Positions 10,543 to 23,603 are shown, numbered from the stretch's first letter. The stretch: 64,000 nucleotides of DNA from Mesorhizobium koreense (GCF_031656215.1 NZ_CP134228.1:2499001-2563000); one strand, 5' to 3'. The notes: generated from the sequence alone by a model not told the origin. Numbers and translations are program-made.

Positions 10543-11849
10543 ACTTGCTCGGCGGACAAAATGACATGGCGGCCCATCGTTCGGGCATCGTGACCGTGCT
10601 CGATATCGGCTCGAGCAAGATCTGCTGCATCATCGCCAAGCTGAAGCCGTGCGAGGAGAGCCAGCGGCTGCCGGGGCGTACGCATCGCATGCGCATCATC
10701 GGTATTGGGCATCAGCGCTCGCGCGGCGTCAAATCCGGCGTCGTAGTCGATCTCGACCGTGCGGAACAGGCGATCCGGCTGGCGGTGGACGCGGCCGAGC
10801 GGATGGCCGGCCTCACTATCGAATCGCTGATCGTCAATCTTTCCGCCGGGCGCCTCAAGAGTGAGACCTTCTCGGCCAGGATCAACCTCGGCGGCCACGA
10901 GGTCGACCAGAGCGACATCAAGCGCGTGCTCGCCGCCGGCGCCAGGCAGGCGCTTTCCGGCGACCGCCAGGTGGTGCACTCGCTGCCAGTCGCCTTCTCA
11001 TTGGACGACGAGCGCGGCGTTCGCGATCCACGCGGCATGATCGGCGACGTGCTTGGCGTCGACATGCATGTGCTTTCCGGCGTCGCGGCGCCGCTGCGCA
11101 ATCTCGAGCTTGCCGTGAACCGCTGTCACCTCTCGGTTGAACGGATGGTGGCCACGCCCTATGCCAGCGGCCTGTCGGCGCTGGTGGACGACGAAGCGGA
11201 GATGGGTGCGGCCTGCATCGACATGGGCGGCGGCACGACAACGCTCGCCGTCTTTTCGGAGGGCAAGTTCGTCCATGCCGACGCGATCGCGATCGGCGGC
11301 AACCATGTGACGCTGGATCTGGCGAAGGGATTGTCGACCAGGCTCGACGATGCCGAGCGGCTGAAGGTCATGCACGGTTCGGCCCTGCCGGCCAGCAATG
11401 ACGACCGCGATATCCTCACGGTGCAGCCGATAGCCGCCGACGAGGCGGAAGCGGCCTTGCAGGTGCCGAGGGCGGCAATGACCAGGATCATCCGGGCGCG
11501 CATCGACGAGACGCTGGAGATGATCCGCGACCGCCTCAACCAGTCCGGCTACGGCAACAATGTCGGCAAACGCGTCGTGCTGACCGGGGGTGCCAGCCAG
11601 CTTGTCGGCCTGCCGGAGGCGGCACGGCGCATCCTTGGCCGCAGCGTGCGTATCGGTCGACCGCTCGGCGTTGCAGGCTTACCGGAGGCGGCCAAGGGGC
11701 CGGCCTTCGCGGCGGTGGTCGGGCTGATGATCTACCCGCAGGTCGCGGGTTTCGAAGGCCGCTTCACGGCGCGGGCGTTCAGCCAGCGCATGACCGGCAC
11801 GGGCGGGCGGCTCTCCCGGATGAGTCAGTGGTTGAGGGATAGTTTCTAG
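10539..11849 (+). CDS. ftsA: FtsA, actin-like divisome protein
   Basis: Actin-fold ATPase that tethers FtsZ to the membrane. Seen: phosphate-1 motif [12 protein letters not shown], the [14 protein letters not shown] phosphate-2 motif, [12 protein letters not shown] for the adenosine site, and a C-terminal amphipathic stretch ([13 protein letters not shown]) that fits the membrane-targeting helix. Length 436. The ATG overlaps the ftsQ stop (ATGA). FtsZ follows after 70 bases, so the pair can share transcripts. Confidence 0.96.
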   Translation: MNLLGGQNDMAAHRSGIVTVLDIGSSKICCIIAKLKPCEESQRLPGRTHRMRIIGIGHQRSRGVKSGVVVDLDRAEQAIRLAVDAAERMAGLTIESLIVNLSAGRLKSETFSARINLGGHEVDQSDIKRVLAAGARQALSGDRQVVHSLPVAFSLDDERGVRDPRGMIGDVLGVDMHVLSGVAAPLRNLELAVNRCHLSVERMVATPYASGLSALVDDEAEMGAACIDMGGGTTTLAVFSEGKFVHADAIAIGGNHVTLDLAKGLSTRLDDAERLKVMHGSALPASNDDRDILTVQPIAADEAEAALQVPRAAMTRIIRARIDETLEMIRDRLNQSGYGNNVGKRVVLTGGASQLVGLPEAARRILGRSVRIGRPLGVAGLPEAAKGPAFAAVVGLMIYPQVAGFEGRFTARAFSQRMTGTGGRLSRMSQWLRDSF

Positions 11850-11919
11850 TAACACGGGGATAGCCCCAAAGGCGGCCGCAGCGGCGATGCGGCAGACAAA
11901 GGGAAAAAAGGACGAGGAC

Positions 11920-13602
11920 ATGACGATCAATCTGCAGAAGCCGGATATCACTGAGCTCAAGCCACACATCACCGTCTTCGGTGTCGGTGGCGGAGGCGGC
12001 AATGCCGTCAACAACATGATCACGGCGGGGCTTCGCGGAGTGGAGTTCGTCGTGGCGAATACCGACGCGCAGGCGCTGACCATGACCAAGGCCGAGCGGC
12101 TGATCCAGCTTGGCGCGCATGTCACGGAAGGTCTCGGCGCCGGCTCGCAGCCGGAAGTCGGCCGCGCGGCGGCGGAAGAGTGTATCGATGAAATCGTCGA
12201 TCACCTCTCCAATACGCATATGTGCTTCGTGACCGCCGGCATGGGCGGTGGCACCGGCACGGGCGCCGCGCCGGTCGTGGCGCGGGCGGCGCGCGAGAAA
12301 GGCATCCTCACCGTCGGCGTGGTGACAAAGCCCTTCCATTTCGAGGGGCAGCGCCGGATGAAGACCGCCGATCTCGGCATCGAGGAACTGCAGAAATGCG
12401 TTGACACCCTCATCGTCATTCCCAACCAGAACCTTTTCCGCATCGCCAACGACAAGACAACCTTCGCCGATGCCTTCGCCATGGCGGACCAGGTGCTCTA
12501 TTCGGGTGTCGCCTGCATCACCGATCTGATGGTCAAGGAAGGCCTCATCAATCTCGACTTCGCCGACGTGCGCTCGGTCATGCGTGAGATGGGCAAGGCG
12601 ATGATGGGCACCGGCGAGGCGTCGGGCGAGGGCAGGGCGATGGCTGCCGCTGAAGCCGCGATCGCCAACCCGCTGCTCGACGAGTCCTCGATGAAGGGCG
12701 CGAAGGGCCTCCTGATCTCCATCACGGGCGGTCGCGACCTCACGCTGTTCGAGGTGGACGAGGCGGCGACCCGCATCCGCGAGGAAGTGGACCAGGACGC
12801 CAACATCATCCTCGGCGCGACCTTCGACGAAGAACTCGAAGGCGTCATCCGCGTCTCGGTGGTCGCCACCGGCATCGACAAGCTGGCGAGCGAGATTTCG
12901 CCGGCTCCCGCCGTGATCCGCCAGATGCCCAAACCGGCGCAGCAGGCCACGATCAGCGAAGGCCGACCCGTTGCCGCGCACGCGCCGGAACAGCAAAGGG
13001 CGCACGAACCCGCGCGCGCGGAAGATCCGGTTGCCGAAGCGATCCGGCTTGCCGAAGCCGGTGTGCCGAGACAGCAGGCCGCCCGTCAGCATGTTGAAGA
13101 TGACTTCCGCCCGCAGAGCCGCATCTTCCCGGCGCCCGCCGCCGAACAGCCGCGGATGGCACAGCCGGCGGCGCCGGTGCAGCAGCCGGCGGCGCACGTC
13201 GACCACGACGAGCGCGCGCCGCAGCATGTTGCCGCCGTCGCGCCGCGCATGCCGCGTGTCGAAGACTTCCCGCCTGCCGTGCGGGCGGAGCTTGAGGCGC
13301 GGCAGTCGCCGGCTTCGGTGGACCACGACGAGCGCGGGCCGATGGGCCTCCTGAAGCGGCTTACCCACGGTCTGTCGCGGCGCGAAGAGGAGCCTGCCAG
13401 GCTGCAGCCGGCACAACCGCGCGAGCCGAAACTTCGCCAGCCGGTGCCGGAGGCACGCCGCCTCGCCAGCCAGGATCCCGCCGTCTATGCGCCGCGCCGC
13501 GGCCAGATCGACGAGCATGGCAGGCTGGTGCCGCAGACGCATGCGACTCATGAGGACGATCAGCTCGAGATTCCCGCCTTCCTTCGCCGGCAGGCAAACT
13601 GA
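11920..13602 (+). CDS. ftsZ: FtsZ, tubulin-like division GTPase, with long C-terminal linker
   Basis: GTPase that forms the Z ring. Seen: [14 protein letters not shown], the tubulin signature [13 protein letters not shown] (about residues 107-119) and the NLDFADV T7 loop (about 207) in a conserved core of about 320 residues, then a 200-plus-residue Pro/Ala/Gln/Arg-rich linker and a C-terminal [12 protein letters not shown] peptide that normally binds FtsA. ATG 11920 is preceded by GGACGAGG; the upstream in-frame ATG at 11887 is less likely. Long linkers are known in alphaproteobacterial FtsZ. In this linker VDHDER occurs twice, 40 residues apart. Confidence 0.97.
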   Translation: MTINLQKPDITELKPHITVFGVGGGGGNAVNNMITAGLRGVEFVVANTDAQALTMTKAERLIQLGAHVTEGLGAGSQPEVGRAAAEECIDEIVDHLSNTHMCFVTAGMGGGTGTGAAPVVARAAREKGILTVGVVTKPFHFEGQRRMKTADLGIEELQKCVDTLIVIPNQNLFRIANDKTTFADAFAMADQVLYSGVACITDLMVKEGLINLDFADVRSVMREMGKAMMGTGEASGEGRAMAAAEAAIANPLLDESSMKGAKGLLISITGGRDLTLFEVDEAATRIREEVDQDANIILGATFDEELEGVIRVSVVATGIDKLASEISPAPAVIRQMPKPAQQATISEGRPVAAHAPEQQRAHEPARAEDPVAEAIRLAEAGVPRQQAARQHVEDDFRPQSRIFPAPAAEQPRMAQPAAPVQQPAAHVDHDERAPQHVAAVAPRMPRVEDFPPAVRAELEARQSPASVDHDERGPMGLLKRLTHGLSRREEEPARLQPAQPREPKLRQPVPEARRLASQDPAVYAPRRGQIDEHGRLVPQTHATHEDDQLEIPAFLRRQAN

Positions 13603-13629
13603 CGATCCTTACAATTGATGATAAAACGT

Positions 13630-13663
13630 GACGGGCGGGAGTCTCGACTCCCGCCCGTCTTTA
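13630..13663 (+). terminator. Rho-independent terminator after ftsZ
   Basis: A 13-base perfect stem (13630-13642 with 13647-13659), GC-rich, with a 4-base CTCG loop, followed by a short T-rich run. It lies 28 bases after the ftsZ stop and should end the division operon before lpxC. Confidence 0.85.
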
Positions 13664-13881
13664 TGAAAAACTATGAAAATCAGATGGTTGGGAGGAAATC
13701 CTCTCCCTTGTGATGGCGTAACACGGAGTAAGAAACCGTGATTTGGAGTATCACCCACGCATATTTATCTTCGCCGGCAATAAGCGTCGGTTTCGAGGGG
13801 AATGTGGGGTTTTCCGTCCGGCGAAAGCTAAAGATCTCCGCGACAACGCGGACAGGGCAACGAGCTTAGCTGGTGCGGGCC

Positions 13882-14832
13882 ATGGGCATCGAACTGCACG
13901 AATACCAATCGACGCTGAAGTCGCATGCGAGCCTGTCGGGGATAGGCGTCCATAGCGGCAAGCCGGTTTCCATCCATTTCCATCCTGCCGATGCCGACAC
14001 CGGCATCGTTTTTCACTGCGGCGATGCCGACGGCAGCCACAGGGAAATCCGTGCGCTGGTGTCCGAAGTTGGCGGCACCGAACTTCGCACGGTGCTTGGC
14101 GATCCCGCCGGGCTGCATGTCGCCACCGTCGAGCATGTGATGGCGTCGCTTTTCGGACTTGGTGTCGACAATGTCGTTGTCGAGATCGACGGGGTGGAGG
14201 CGCCGATCCTCGATGGTAGTGCGGCCCTCCTGGTCGAGGCGTTCGATCAGGCGGGGATCGTTCGGCAGGCAGTGAAGCGGCGCTATATCCGCATATTGAA
14301 GCCGGTGCGCATCGAGAACGGCGCGTCGTGGGCCGAGTTCAGGCCGCATGACGGGACCCGCTTCGAGATCGATATCGACTTCGAGAGCGCGGCCATCGGT
14401 CGGCAGTATCTCGGCCTCGATCTCAACGCGGACCGGTTCCGTCGCGACGTTTCCCGGGCGCGGACATTCGGCTTCATGAAGGATGTCGAGCGGCTCTGGG
14501 CGGCCGGCTTCGCGCTCGGCGCGTCGCTCGAGAATTCAGTGGTGATCGGCGAGGACGGTCGTATTATCAATATGGAAGGCCTGCGCTATCCAGACGAGTT
14601 CGTGCGGCACAAGATGCTCGACGCGATGGGCGACCTGGCGCTGGCCGGGGCGCGCTTCATCGGCTGCTTCCGCTCCTATCGCGGCGGCCACAGGTTGAAC
14701 GCCGCGGCGCTTAGGCGGCTGTTGTCGGACCGTTCGGCATTCGAAATCGTCGAGACGACGCGCCGCGAGCGCGGCCGTTCGGCTGAGATCGTTGCCGTCA
14801 GCGCTCCGGTCTTCGCTCCCTGGGCGATCTGA
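13882..14832 (+). CDS. lpxC: LpxC, UDP-3-O-acyl-GlcNAc deacetylase
   Basis: Zinc deacetylase catalysing the committed step of lipid A synthesis in the cytoplasm. Seen: the N-terminal SGIGVHSGKPV motif, TVEHVMASLFGLGVDN carrying a zinc histidine, DGSAALLVEA, and the C-terminal HKMLDAMGDLALAG with the second His/Asp zinc ligands. The ATG at 13882 gives 316 residues; a GTG nine bases 5' is an alternative. It follows the ftsZ terminator by about 220 bases, so it probably has its own promoter there. Confidence 0.96.
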   Translation: MGIELHEYQSTLKSHASLSGIGVHSGKPVSIHFHPADADTGIVFHCGDADGSHREIRALVSEVGGTELRTVLGDPAGLHVATVEHVMASLFGLGVDNVVVEIDGVEAPILDGSAALLVEAFDQAGIVRQAVKRRYIRILKPVRIENGASWAEFRPHDGTRFEIDIDFESAAIGRQYLGLDLNADRFRRDVSRARTFGFMKDVERLWAAGFALGASLENSVVIGEDGRIINMEGLRYPDEFVRHKMLDAMGDLALAGARFIGCFRSYRGGHRLNAAALRRLLSDRSAFEIVETTRRERGRSAEIVAVSAPVFAPWAI

Positions 14833-14972
14833 GCCGGGCTGTCGCCGCCGCTATCCGTTATCTGCCACAAAAATGCGCGAATGCGCGGGGATAGCGTTGC
14901 CGGAGCGGTGTCGTTATGGTTTATGACGGCGCTTGAGAGCCCGATGTTGCGCCGAAGGATTCTGGAACGACT

Positions 14973-15842
14973 ATGGTGTTGATCACAAGTGCCGCTCCAA
15001 CCGGCCGGCTTCGGCTGGCGTTGCTTGCAATGTCGCTCGCGGCTCTGCCGATGGTTCTTGGCGGTTGCCAGAACGACAAGGACAAGCTGGCGCTCGCGAA
15101 TTTCGTCGCCCCGACCGATCCGGCCGACCAGCTCTACAATGAAGGCCTCGCCAACCTGAACGCCGGGCGTCTCAAGGAGGCGGCCGCCAAGTTCGACGCT
15201 ATCGACAAGGAACATCCCTATTCGGAGTATTCGCGCAAGGCCGAGGTCATGGGCGCCTTCGCGAAGTACCGGATGGGCAAGTATGACGAGGCCATCACCA
15301 CCGCGCAGCGCTACATGGAGCTCTACCCCTCCACCGACGACGCGGCCTACGCGCAGTATATCATCGGGCTCAGCTACTTCCGCCAGATCCGGGACGTGAC
15401 GCAGGACCAGAAGGAATCGCGCCAGACCATCGACGCGATGAACAAGGTGATCGAGACCTATCCCGACTCGCCTTATGTCGAGGACGCCAAGACCAAGATA
15501 CGCTTTGCCCGCGACCAGCTTGCCGGCAAGGAGATGCAGGTCGGCCGCTACTATCTGGAGCGTCGCGATTATCTGGCTGCGATTAAGCGTTTCCGTGCCG
15601 TGGTCGAGAATTATTCCAACACCAACCAGATCGAAGAGGCGCTGGCGAGGCTGACCGAAGCCTATTACGCGATGGGCATCGCGTCGGAAGCGCAGACGGC
15701 GGCGGCGGTGCTCGGCCGAAACTATCCGGACAGCAAGTGGTACAAGGATTCCTACGCGCTCCTGCAGTCGGGCGGCCTGTCGCCGTCCGAGAACAAGAGT
15801 TCCTGGATATCCAAGGCCTTCCATACCGTCATCGGGGGGTAG
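14973..15842 (+). CDS. bamD: BamD, outer-membrane assembly lipoprotein
   Basis: TPR lipoprotein of the BAM complex that inserts beta-barrel proteins into the outer membrane (old name ComL). Seen: a signal peptide with lipobox LGGC, so the mature protein starts at Cys32; five TPR-like helical repeats including [21 protein letters not shown] and [11 protein letters not shown]. 289 residues, as in related bacteria. It ends 11 bases before the recN start, and the lpxC-bamD-recN-ligA order is common in rhizobia. Confidence 0.94.
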   Translation: MVLITSAAPTGRLRLALLAMSLAALPMVLGGCQNDKDKLALANFVAPTDPADQLYNEGLANLNAGRLKEAAAKFDAIDKEHPYSEYSRKAEVMGAFAKYRMGKYDEAITTAQRYMELYPSTDDAAYAQYIIGLSYFRQIRDVTQDQKESRQTIDAMNKVIETYPDSPYVEDAKTKIRFARDQLAGKEMQVGRYYLERRDYLAAIKRFRAVVENYSNTNQIEEALARLTEAYYAMGIASEAQTAAAVLGRNYPDSKWYKDSYALLQSGGLSPSENKSSWISKAFHTVIGG

Positions 15843-15853
15843 CACCCCATACC

Positions 15854-17527
15854 ATGCTCGCCAGACTGTCGATCCGCGATATTGTCCTGATCGAGCGTCT
15901 GGACGTTGATTTCGCCGCCGGCCTTTCGGTGCTGACCGGCGAGACGGGGGCCGGCAAGTCCATCCTGCTCGATTCGCTGTCGCTCGCGCTCGGTGCGCGC
16001 GGCGACGCCTCACTTGTGCGGCATGGCGCGGCGCAGGGGCAGGTGACGGCTGTTTTCGACGTTTCCCGCGCCCATCCCGCCCGGCAAATCCTGCGCGACA
16101 ACGCCATCGAGGACGACGGCGATATCATCCTCAGGCGTGTTCAGACCGCCGACGGGCGCACCCGCGTCTTCGTCAACGACCAGCCGGCGAGTGTCGGCCT
16201 GATGCGCGATATCGGCCATGCGCTCGTGGAAATCCACGGCCAGCATGACGAGCGCGCGCTGGTCGATGCGGATGCGCACCGCGATCTTCTCGACGCCTTC
16301 GGCCTGCATTCGGAGCAGGTTTCGGCGGTGCGCGAAGCCTTTCAGCGCTGGCGCGGTGCCGAACAGGCGCTCGCCCGCCACCGCGCCAAGGTGGAGGCCG
16401 CGGCGCGGGAAGCCGATTTCCTGCGTGCATCGGTCGACGAGCTTTCCGGGCTCGATCCGCAGCCCGGCGAGGAAAGCGAGCTCGCCGAAAGACGCGCGGC
16501 GATGATGCGGGCGGAAAAGACCGCTGGCGACATACAGGATGCCGGCGAAGTCCTGTCGGGGGCGAATTCGCCGACGCCGCAGCTTTCGAGCCTGCTCAGA
16601 CGCCTGCAACGCAAGGCCGACCAGAATCCGGGCCTGCTCGACGCGATCGTCGCGGCGCTCGACCAGGCGCTGGTTTCGCTGGACGCGGCGCAGTCCGCCG
16701 TGGACGAGGCGATGCGCGCCGCCGAGTTCGACCCGCAGGCGCTCGAGCGCGCCGAGGAGCGACTGTTCGCGCTGCGGGCTGTCGCCCGCAAGCACAATGT
16801 CGCGGTGGACGATCTGGCGAAGCTCAGGGACGCCATGTTCGCCGACCTTGCCGATCTCGATGCCGGCGAGGAGAAGCTTAGAGCGCTGGAGAAGGAAAAC
16901 ACCGCGAGCCGCGAGCTCTACGACAAGGAAGCTATCCGGCTTTCCGATGAGCGCCGCTCCTCGGCGGAGGCCCTGGCGCGCGCCGTGATGGCGGAACTGC
17001 CGGCGTTGAAGCTCGAACGCGCCGAGTTCATCGTGGAGATCGACAGCGAGGCGGAGAACCGGACGGAGACGGGTATCGACCGCGTCGAGTTCTGGGTGCG
17101 TACCAATCCGGGCACGCGCCCAGGGCCGATGATGAAGGTAGCCTCCGGCGGCGAACTCTCGCGCTTCCTGCTGGCGCTGAAAGTGGCGCTCGCCGACCGG
17201 GGCTCCGCGCCCACGCTCGTCTTCGACGAGATCGACACGGCCGTCGGCGGCGCGGTCGCCGATGCGATCGGCCAGAGGCTGGCGCGGCTCGCCGAGCGCG
17301 TGCAGGTGCTGTCGGTGACGCATGCACCGCAGGTCGCGGCGCGGGCCGGTTCGCACTACCTCATCACCAAGGCGGGCAATGCCAACCGTGTCTCTACCGC
17401 TGTATCCAGCCTCGAGGATGGCGCCCGCAAGGAGGAGATCGCCCGTATGCTCGCCGGAGCGACCGTGACCGACGAAGCGCGCGCCGCGGCGGGAAGGCTG
17501 TTGAGGGAGAACGGCGCCGGTGCCTGA
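15854..17527 (+). CDS. recN: RecN, SMC-like DNA repair ATPase
   Basis: SMC-like ATPase of double-strand-break repair. Seen: Walker A GETGAGKS near residue 31, DSLSLALGARGD, a central coiled coil (about 150-370, rich in Glu/Ala/Arg), the ABC-like signature VASGGELSRFLLALK, Walker B TLVFDEIDTAVGG and the SVTHAPQVAA switch. The frame is open upstream inside bamD; ATG 15854 matches the family N-terminus (MLARLSIRDIVLIE) and gives 557 residues. Confidence 0.96.
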   Translation: MLARLSIRDIVLIERLDVDFAAGLSVLTGETGAGKSILLDSLSLALGARGDASLVRHGAAQGQVTAVFDVSRAHPARQILRDNAIEDDGDIILRRVQTADGRTRVFVNDQPASVGLMRDIGHALVEIHGQHDERALVDADAHRDLLDAFGLHSEQVSAVREAFQRWRGAEQALARHRAKVEAAAREADFLRASVDELSGLDPQPGEESELAERRAAMMRAEKTAGDIQDAGEVLSGANSPTPQLSSLLRRLQRKADQNPGLLDAIVAALDQALVSLDAAQSAVDEAMRAAEFDPQALERAEERLFALRAVARKHNVAVDDLAKLRDAMFADLADLDAGEEKLRALEKENTASRELYDKEAIRLSDERRSSAEALARAVMAELPALKLERAEFIVEIDSEAENRTETGIDRVEFWVRTNPGTRPGPMMKVASGGELSRFLLALKVALADRGSAPTLVFDEIDTAVGGAVADAIGQRLARLAERVQVLSVTHAPQVAARAGSHYLITKAGNANRVSTAVSSLEDGARKEEIARMLAGATVTDEARAAAGRLLRENGAGA

Positions 17528-17590
17528 TCGAAAGCGGGCCGTGGACAGGATCCACGTTCGGTTTTTCGTCTGGAACTGGCAGGAACCTGA

Positions 17591-19923
<2,333 letters not shown>

Positions 19924-19924
<1 letters not shown>

Positions 19925-20622
19925 TGGCTGCCGCTTTCAAAGGGTTCGGCGAGAAAGCCATCCCCTTCCTCAAGGCGCTCGATTTCCACCAGAGCCGGGA
20001 ATGGTTCCATGAGAACCGTGCGCTTTACGAGAGCGAGTTGCGCGAGCCGCTTGGCGATCTCGTGGAGGTGCTGACGGAGCGGCTGGACGCCGCAGGCCTC
20101 GGGCTCAGAGGCGACCGGAAAAGATCGCTTTTCCGTATCAATCGCGATGTGCGTTTCTCCAAGGACAAGCGGCCCTACAACCAGCATGTCTCGGCCATCC
20201 TGTCGCCCGACGGCACCAAGATGGAAGAAGGCGTGCTCTTCATCTATTTCGGCATCGACGGCTGCCGTGCGGCGGTCGCGTGGTGGCAGCCGAAGCCGGA
20301 ATTGCTCGCGGCGATGCGCAAGGCGATTGCGGAGAAGCCGGCGGAATTCCGCTCCATGGTTGCCGCCTTGAAGAAGAGCAGCCTTGCACTTGACGGCGAG
20401 GGCGCGCTGAAGCGCATGCCGCGCGGCTTCGAGCATGTCGCGGACCCTGAGCTTGCGACGGCGATCCGCAACCGCCATTTCGTCGTGCGCCACAGGATCG
20501 ACCCGGCCAGCATCCACGGGCCGGGACTGGCCGACGAGATCATCGATTTCACGCTTCGCGCCAGGCCGGTACTCGACTGGGGCAGGAAGATCGAGGGGAG
20601 GGTGGGGAGAGGTAAGATCTAG
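19924..20622 (+). CDS. DUF2461 family protein
   Basis: Uncharacterised conserved protein of 232 residues; function not known. Seen: FKGFGEKAIPFLKALDFHQSREWFHENR at the N-terminus, RKSLFRINRDVRFSKDKRPYNQ, which matches DUF2461 (TIGR02453), and no signal peptide or membrane segment. The ATG overlaps the ligA stop (TGATGG), so it is likely read from the ligA transcript. A link to DNA metabolism can only be guessed from that overlap. Confidence 0.85.
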
Positions 20623-20733
20623 TGTCGGGCCGAACTCGTTATCCCCTCAATTTCCTTTCACTTTCTCATCAGAACAATTGGCGTGACAGGCGCTTCTCCT
20701 GCCTCTAGTTTGCCGCGCTTTCCGGAGACGAAA

Positions 20734-21471
20734 ATGACTAGCGAGAACGCGGGAAGCGAATTCTGGCGCGGGGTGCGCGCGAGCGTTCCCGTCATTGTGG
20801 CGGTGTTTCCCTTCGGGCTGCTGTTCGGCGCGCTCGCGGTCGACAACGGGCTCTCGGTCCTGGAGACCACGCTGATGAGTCTCACAGTTTTCGGCGGCGC
20901 CAGCCAGATGGTGGGCATCGAACTGTTCGGCCAGAAGATCGCGCCGGCGCTCATCGTCTTTTCCATCTTCGCCGTGAATTTCCGTCACGTGCTCTATTCC
21001 GCGGCCATCGGCCGACATATCCGGCACTGGAGCCTGTGGCAGAAGGCGGCCGGCTTCTTCTTGCTGACCGATCCGCAATATGCCGAAGCGGAACGCGATA
21101 TCGAGCAAACGGGGAAGCTCGGGTTCGGCTGGTATATGGGGCTCGGCCTACCGATCTATCTCGCATGGGTGATCGAATCCGCGCTTGGCGCCACCTTCGG
21201 ACGGCTTGTCAGCAACCCCGAGGCACTCGGCGTCGACTTCCTGCTGCCGATTTACTTCCTCGGTCTTGTCATGGGTTTCCGCAAGCGGCCCAACTGGCTG
21301 CCCGTGGTTGCCGTCAGCGCCGTGGCTTCGGTCCTCGCCTACCGATTTGTCGGTTCCCCATGGCATGTTTCGCTCGGGGCGATCGCCGGGATCGCTCTGG
21401 CGGCGCTCCTTCCGCCGACCGCGATGACGGAGAGCGGCCTTGCCGAAACCGCCGAGCGGAGCGAGCCGTGA
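20734..21471 (+). CDS. azlC: AzlC family branched-chain amino acid permease subunit
   Basis: Larger subunit of an AzlCD-type exporter of branched-chain amino acids (family function; E. coli YgaZH exports valine). Seen: several hydrophobic helices, the N-terminal VPVIVAVFPFGLLFGALAV region, GGASQMVGIELFG, and YWPRY-like NFRHVLYSAAI. ATG 20734 is preceded by CGGAGACG; 245 residues. GTG of azlD overlaps its stop, as expected for an obligate two-gene transporter. Confidence 0.9.
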   Translation: MTSENAGSEFWRGVRASVPVIVAVFPFGLLFGALAVDNGLSVLETTLMSLTVFGGASQMVGIELFGQKIAPALIVFSIFAVNFRHVLYSAAIGRHIRHWSLWQKAAGFFLLTDPQYAEAERDIEQTGKLGFGWYMGLGLPIYLAWVIESALGATFGRLVSNPEALGVDFLLPIYFLGLVMGFRKRPNWLPVVAVSAVASVLAYRFVGSPWHVSLGAIAGIALAALLPPTAMTESGLAETAERSEP

Positions 21472-21767
21472 GCACGACGGTATGGGTTATACTTGCCGGC
21501 GCGGTGCTGACCTATTTCACCCGCATCGGCGGCCATATGGCGCTTTCGCGTTTCGAGCGCATTCCGCCGAGGCTCGAGGCCGCGCTCGATGCGGTTCCCG
21601 CCGCCGTGCTGACGACGTTGGTGGCGCCCGACGTGGTTTACACCGCCGGCTCCGCCGAATGGATCGCGATCGCAGTCGCCGGACTGGTCGCATCGAAGCG
21701 GGGGCTGCTCGCCATGTTCCTCGCCGGCGCGATCGTGCTGATCGTGTTCAGGCAATTCATGGGGTGA
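21468..21767 (+). CDS. azlD: AzlD family protein, small subunit
   Basis: 99-residue membrane protein with three or four hydrophobic helices, starting at a GTG that overlaps the azlC stop (GTGA). Seen: ILAGAVLTYFTRIGG with the family TYxxR motif, then RLEAALDAVPAAVLTTLVAP, typical of AzlD. It forms the second half of the exporter. The long frame that contains it begins upstream inside azlC, so the start must be set by the overlap rather than by the first ATG. Confidence 0.9.
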   Translation: MSTTVWVILAGAVLTYFTRIGGHMALSRFERIPPRLEAALDAVPAAVLTTLVAPDVVYTAGSAEWIAIAVAGLVASKRGLLAMFLAGAIVLIVFRQFMG

Positions 21768-21773
21768 ACGAGG

Positions 21774-23603
21774 TCAGGCGATCGGCGTGGTCGCGGCTTC
21801 CAGCCATTTCAGCGTCTCGCCATCGACCAGCGGCCCGATTTCCGCAAGTACGCGGGCGTGGTAGGCGTTGAGCCAGTCGAGTTCATCCGCCGTCAGCAGT
21901 TCCGGCTTTACCAGCCTCCGGTCGAAGGGCGCGAGCGTCAGCGTCTCGAAACCGTGCATAGCGGTCTCGCCGCCTTTCACCTCTTCGGCCTCGGAGACAA
22001 GGATCAAATTCTCCATGCGGATGCCGTAGGCGCCTTCCTTGTAGTAGCCCGGCTCGTTCGACAGGATCATGCCGGCCAGCAGCTTTTCCGTGCCCGACTT
22101 GGCGATGCGTTGCGGTCCTTCGTGCACTGAAAGATAGGAGCCGACGCCGTGGCCGGTGCCGTGCTGATAGTCTAGCCCGGCCTTCCACAGCGCCATGCGT
22201 GCCACTGCGTCGATGTCGGCGCCGCGCGTACTGGAAGGGAAGCGCAGCATGGAAATGCCGATCATGCCCTTCAGCACCAGCGTCGCGCGCTCGCGCATTT
22301 CCCCGGTCGGCTTGCCGATGGCGACGGTGCGCGTGATGTCGGTGGTTCCGTCCTGGTACTGCGCGCCGGAATCGACCAGATAAAGCTCGTTGGCCCCGAG
22401 CTTCCGGCTCGTCTTCGTCGTCACGCGGTAATGGATGATGGCGCCGTTTGGCCCCGCGCCGGAGATCGTATCGAAGGATATGTCGCGGAGCGGCATCTGA
22501 AGCTCCTCGCCGGTTTTCCTGCGGAAATCTTCGAGGCTTTGCGCGGCGGCGATTTCATCGATCGAGCCCGGTCGCTGCCGGTCAAGCCAGGCGAGGAATT
22601 TCGAGACAGCCGCCCCGTCGCGGCGATGCGCGGCACGGGTGCCGGCTATCTCGGTCGCGTTCTTGACGGCGCGAGGGAGGCGCGCCGGATCAGGAAGGTG
22701 CACCACCTTGCCGCCGTTTTCCTCGACCAGAAGACGCAGTTTTTCGGCTGCAAGTGCCGGATCGAGCCCGACCGAAGCGCCGGACTTCGCCAGTCGAACC
22801 ATTTCTCCTTCCAGCGTGTCCGGTGCGAAAAAGTCCGCCAGTTGAGTCAGATAGGCTTTTGCCTTGATGGAAAGCTTTCGCTCATCGAGAAAGAGCTCGT
22901 GCCGGCCATCCGCGGCGATGATGGCGAAGCCGAGCGCGAGCGGCGTATGCGGCACGTCATGCCCGCGGATGTTGAAGGCCCACGCAAGCGAGGACGGGTC
23001 GGTGAGGACGGCATGGGTGGCGCCGCCCTTGGCGATCGCCTCCGCCATGTCGGCGAGTTTCTCCTTCGCCAGCCTGCCCGCATATTCCTCGGGTTGAAGG
23101 TCCACCGGCTCCAGCGGCAGTGCAGGCCGATCCGACCAGAGCGCGTCGATCGGATTCTTGTCGACCGCGACAAGTTCGCCCTTATGCTCGGTGGTCGCTG
23201 CGCGCAGTTTCTCCGCTTCCGAGATGGTGTGCAGCCACGGATCGAAGCCGATGCGGCCACCTTTGGCGAGGTTGGCAGCAAGCCATTTATCCGGTGGACT
23301 ATCGATCAGGCTTTCGATGGAAAAGGTGGAAGGGTCGGTCTGGTGGCGCGCTTGCAGCGTGTAACGCCCGTCGACGAAGAGAAGAGCCTTGCCTTTCAGG
23401 ATCAGCGCGGCTCCGGCCGAACCGGTGAAGCCTGTAAGCCATGCTAGCCGCTCTGACGACGCCGCGACATATTCGCCCTGATGCTCGTCCGCTCTCGGTA
23501 CGAGGAAGCCATCGAGCCCTTCCTTTTCGAGCCATTCGCGCAGTCGCGCGATACGATCGGGGCCCTGAGAAGGGTCGGATTTCACATCGAAGGACTGGAA
23601 CAT
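21774..23603 (-). CDS. pepP: Xaa-Pro aminopeptidase (M24B, aminopeptidase P)
   Basis: Metallopeptidase that removes N-terminal residues preceding proline. Seen: two creatinase-like N-terminal domains, then the pita-bread fold with metal ligands: the Asp pair in LVDSGAQYQDGTTDI, His in GTGHGVGSYLSVHEGP, Glu in SNEPGYY and Glu in GIRMENL. The 609-residue length corresponds to the large three-domain APP class. ATG 23603 (MFQSFDVKSDPSQ) fits the family; the frame continues 5' without conserved sequence. It converges with azlD and diverges from the small gene at 23795. Confidence 0.92.
   Translation of the reverse strand: MFQSFDVKSDPSQGPDRIARLREWLEKEGLDGFLVPRADEHQGEYVAASSERLAWLTGFTGSAGAALILKGKALLFVDGRYTLQARHQTDPSTFSIESLIDSPPDKWLAANLAKGGRIGFDPWLHTISEAEKLRAATTEHKGELVAVDKNPIDALWSDRPALPLEPVDLQPEEYAGRLAKEKLADMAEAIAKGGATHAVLTDPSSLAWAFNIRGHDVPHTPLALGFAIIAADGRHELFLDERKLSIKAKAYLTQLADFFAPDTLEGEMVRLAKSGASVGLDPALAAEKLRLLVEENGGKVVHLPDPARLPRAVKNATEIAGTRAAHRRDGAAVSKFLAWLDRQRPGSIDEIAAAQSLEDFRRKTGEELQMPLRDISFDTISGAGPNGAIIHYRVTTKTSRKLGANELYLVDSGAQYQDGTTDITRTVAIGKPTGEMRERATLVLKGMIGISMLRFPSSTRGADIDAVARMALWKAGLDYQHGTGHGVGSYLSVHEGPQRIAKSGTEKLLAGMILSNEPGYYKEGAYGIRMENLILVSEAEEVKGGETAMHGFETLTLAPFDRRLVKPELLTADELDWLNAYHARVLAEIGPLVDGETLKWLEAATTPIA

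Noticed and set aside
11779-13551. Long - strand frame (590 codons) across ftsZ
   Set aside because: Antisense shadow of ftsZ; composition is Arg/His-rich and lacks any motif or start context.
22431-23447. Long + strand frame over the aminopeptidase gene
   Set aside because: Antisense shadow of a well supported M24 peptidase; no motifs.
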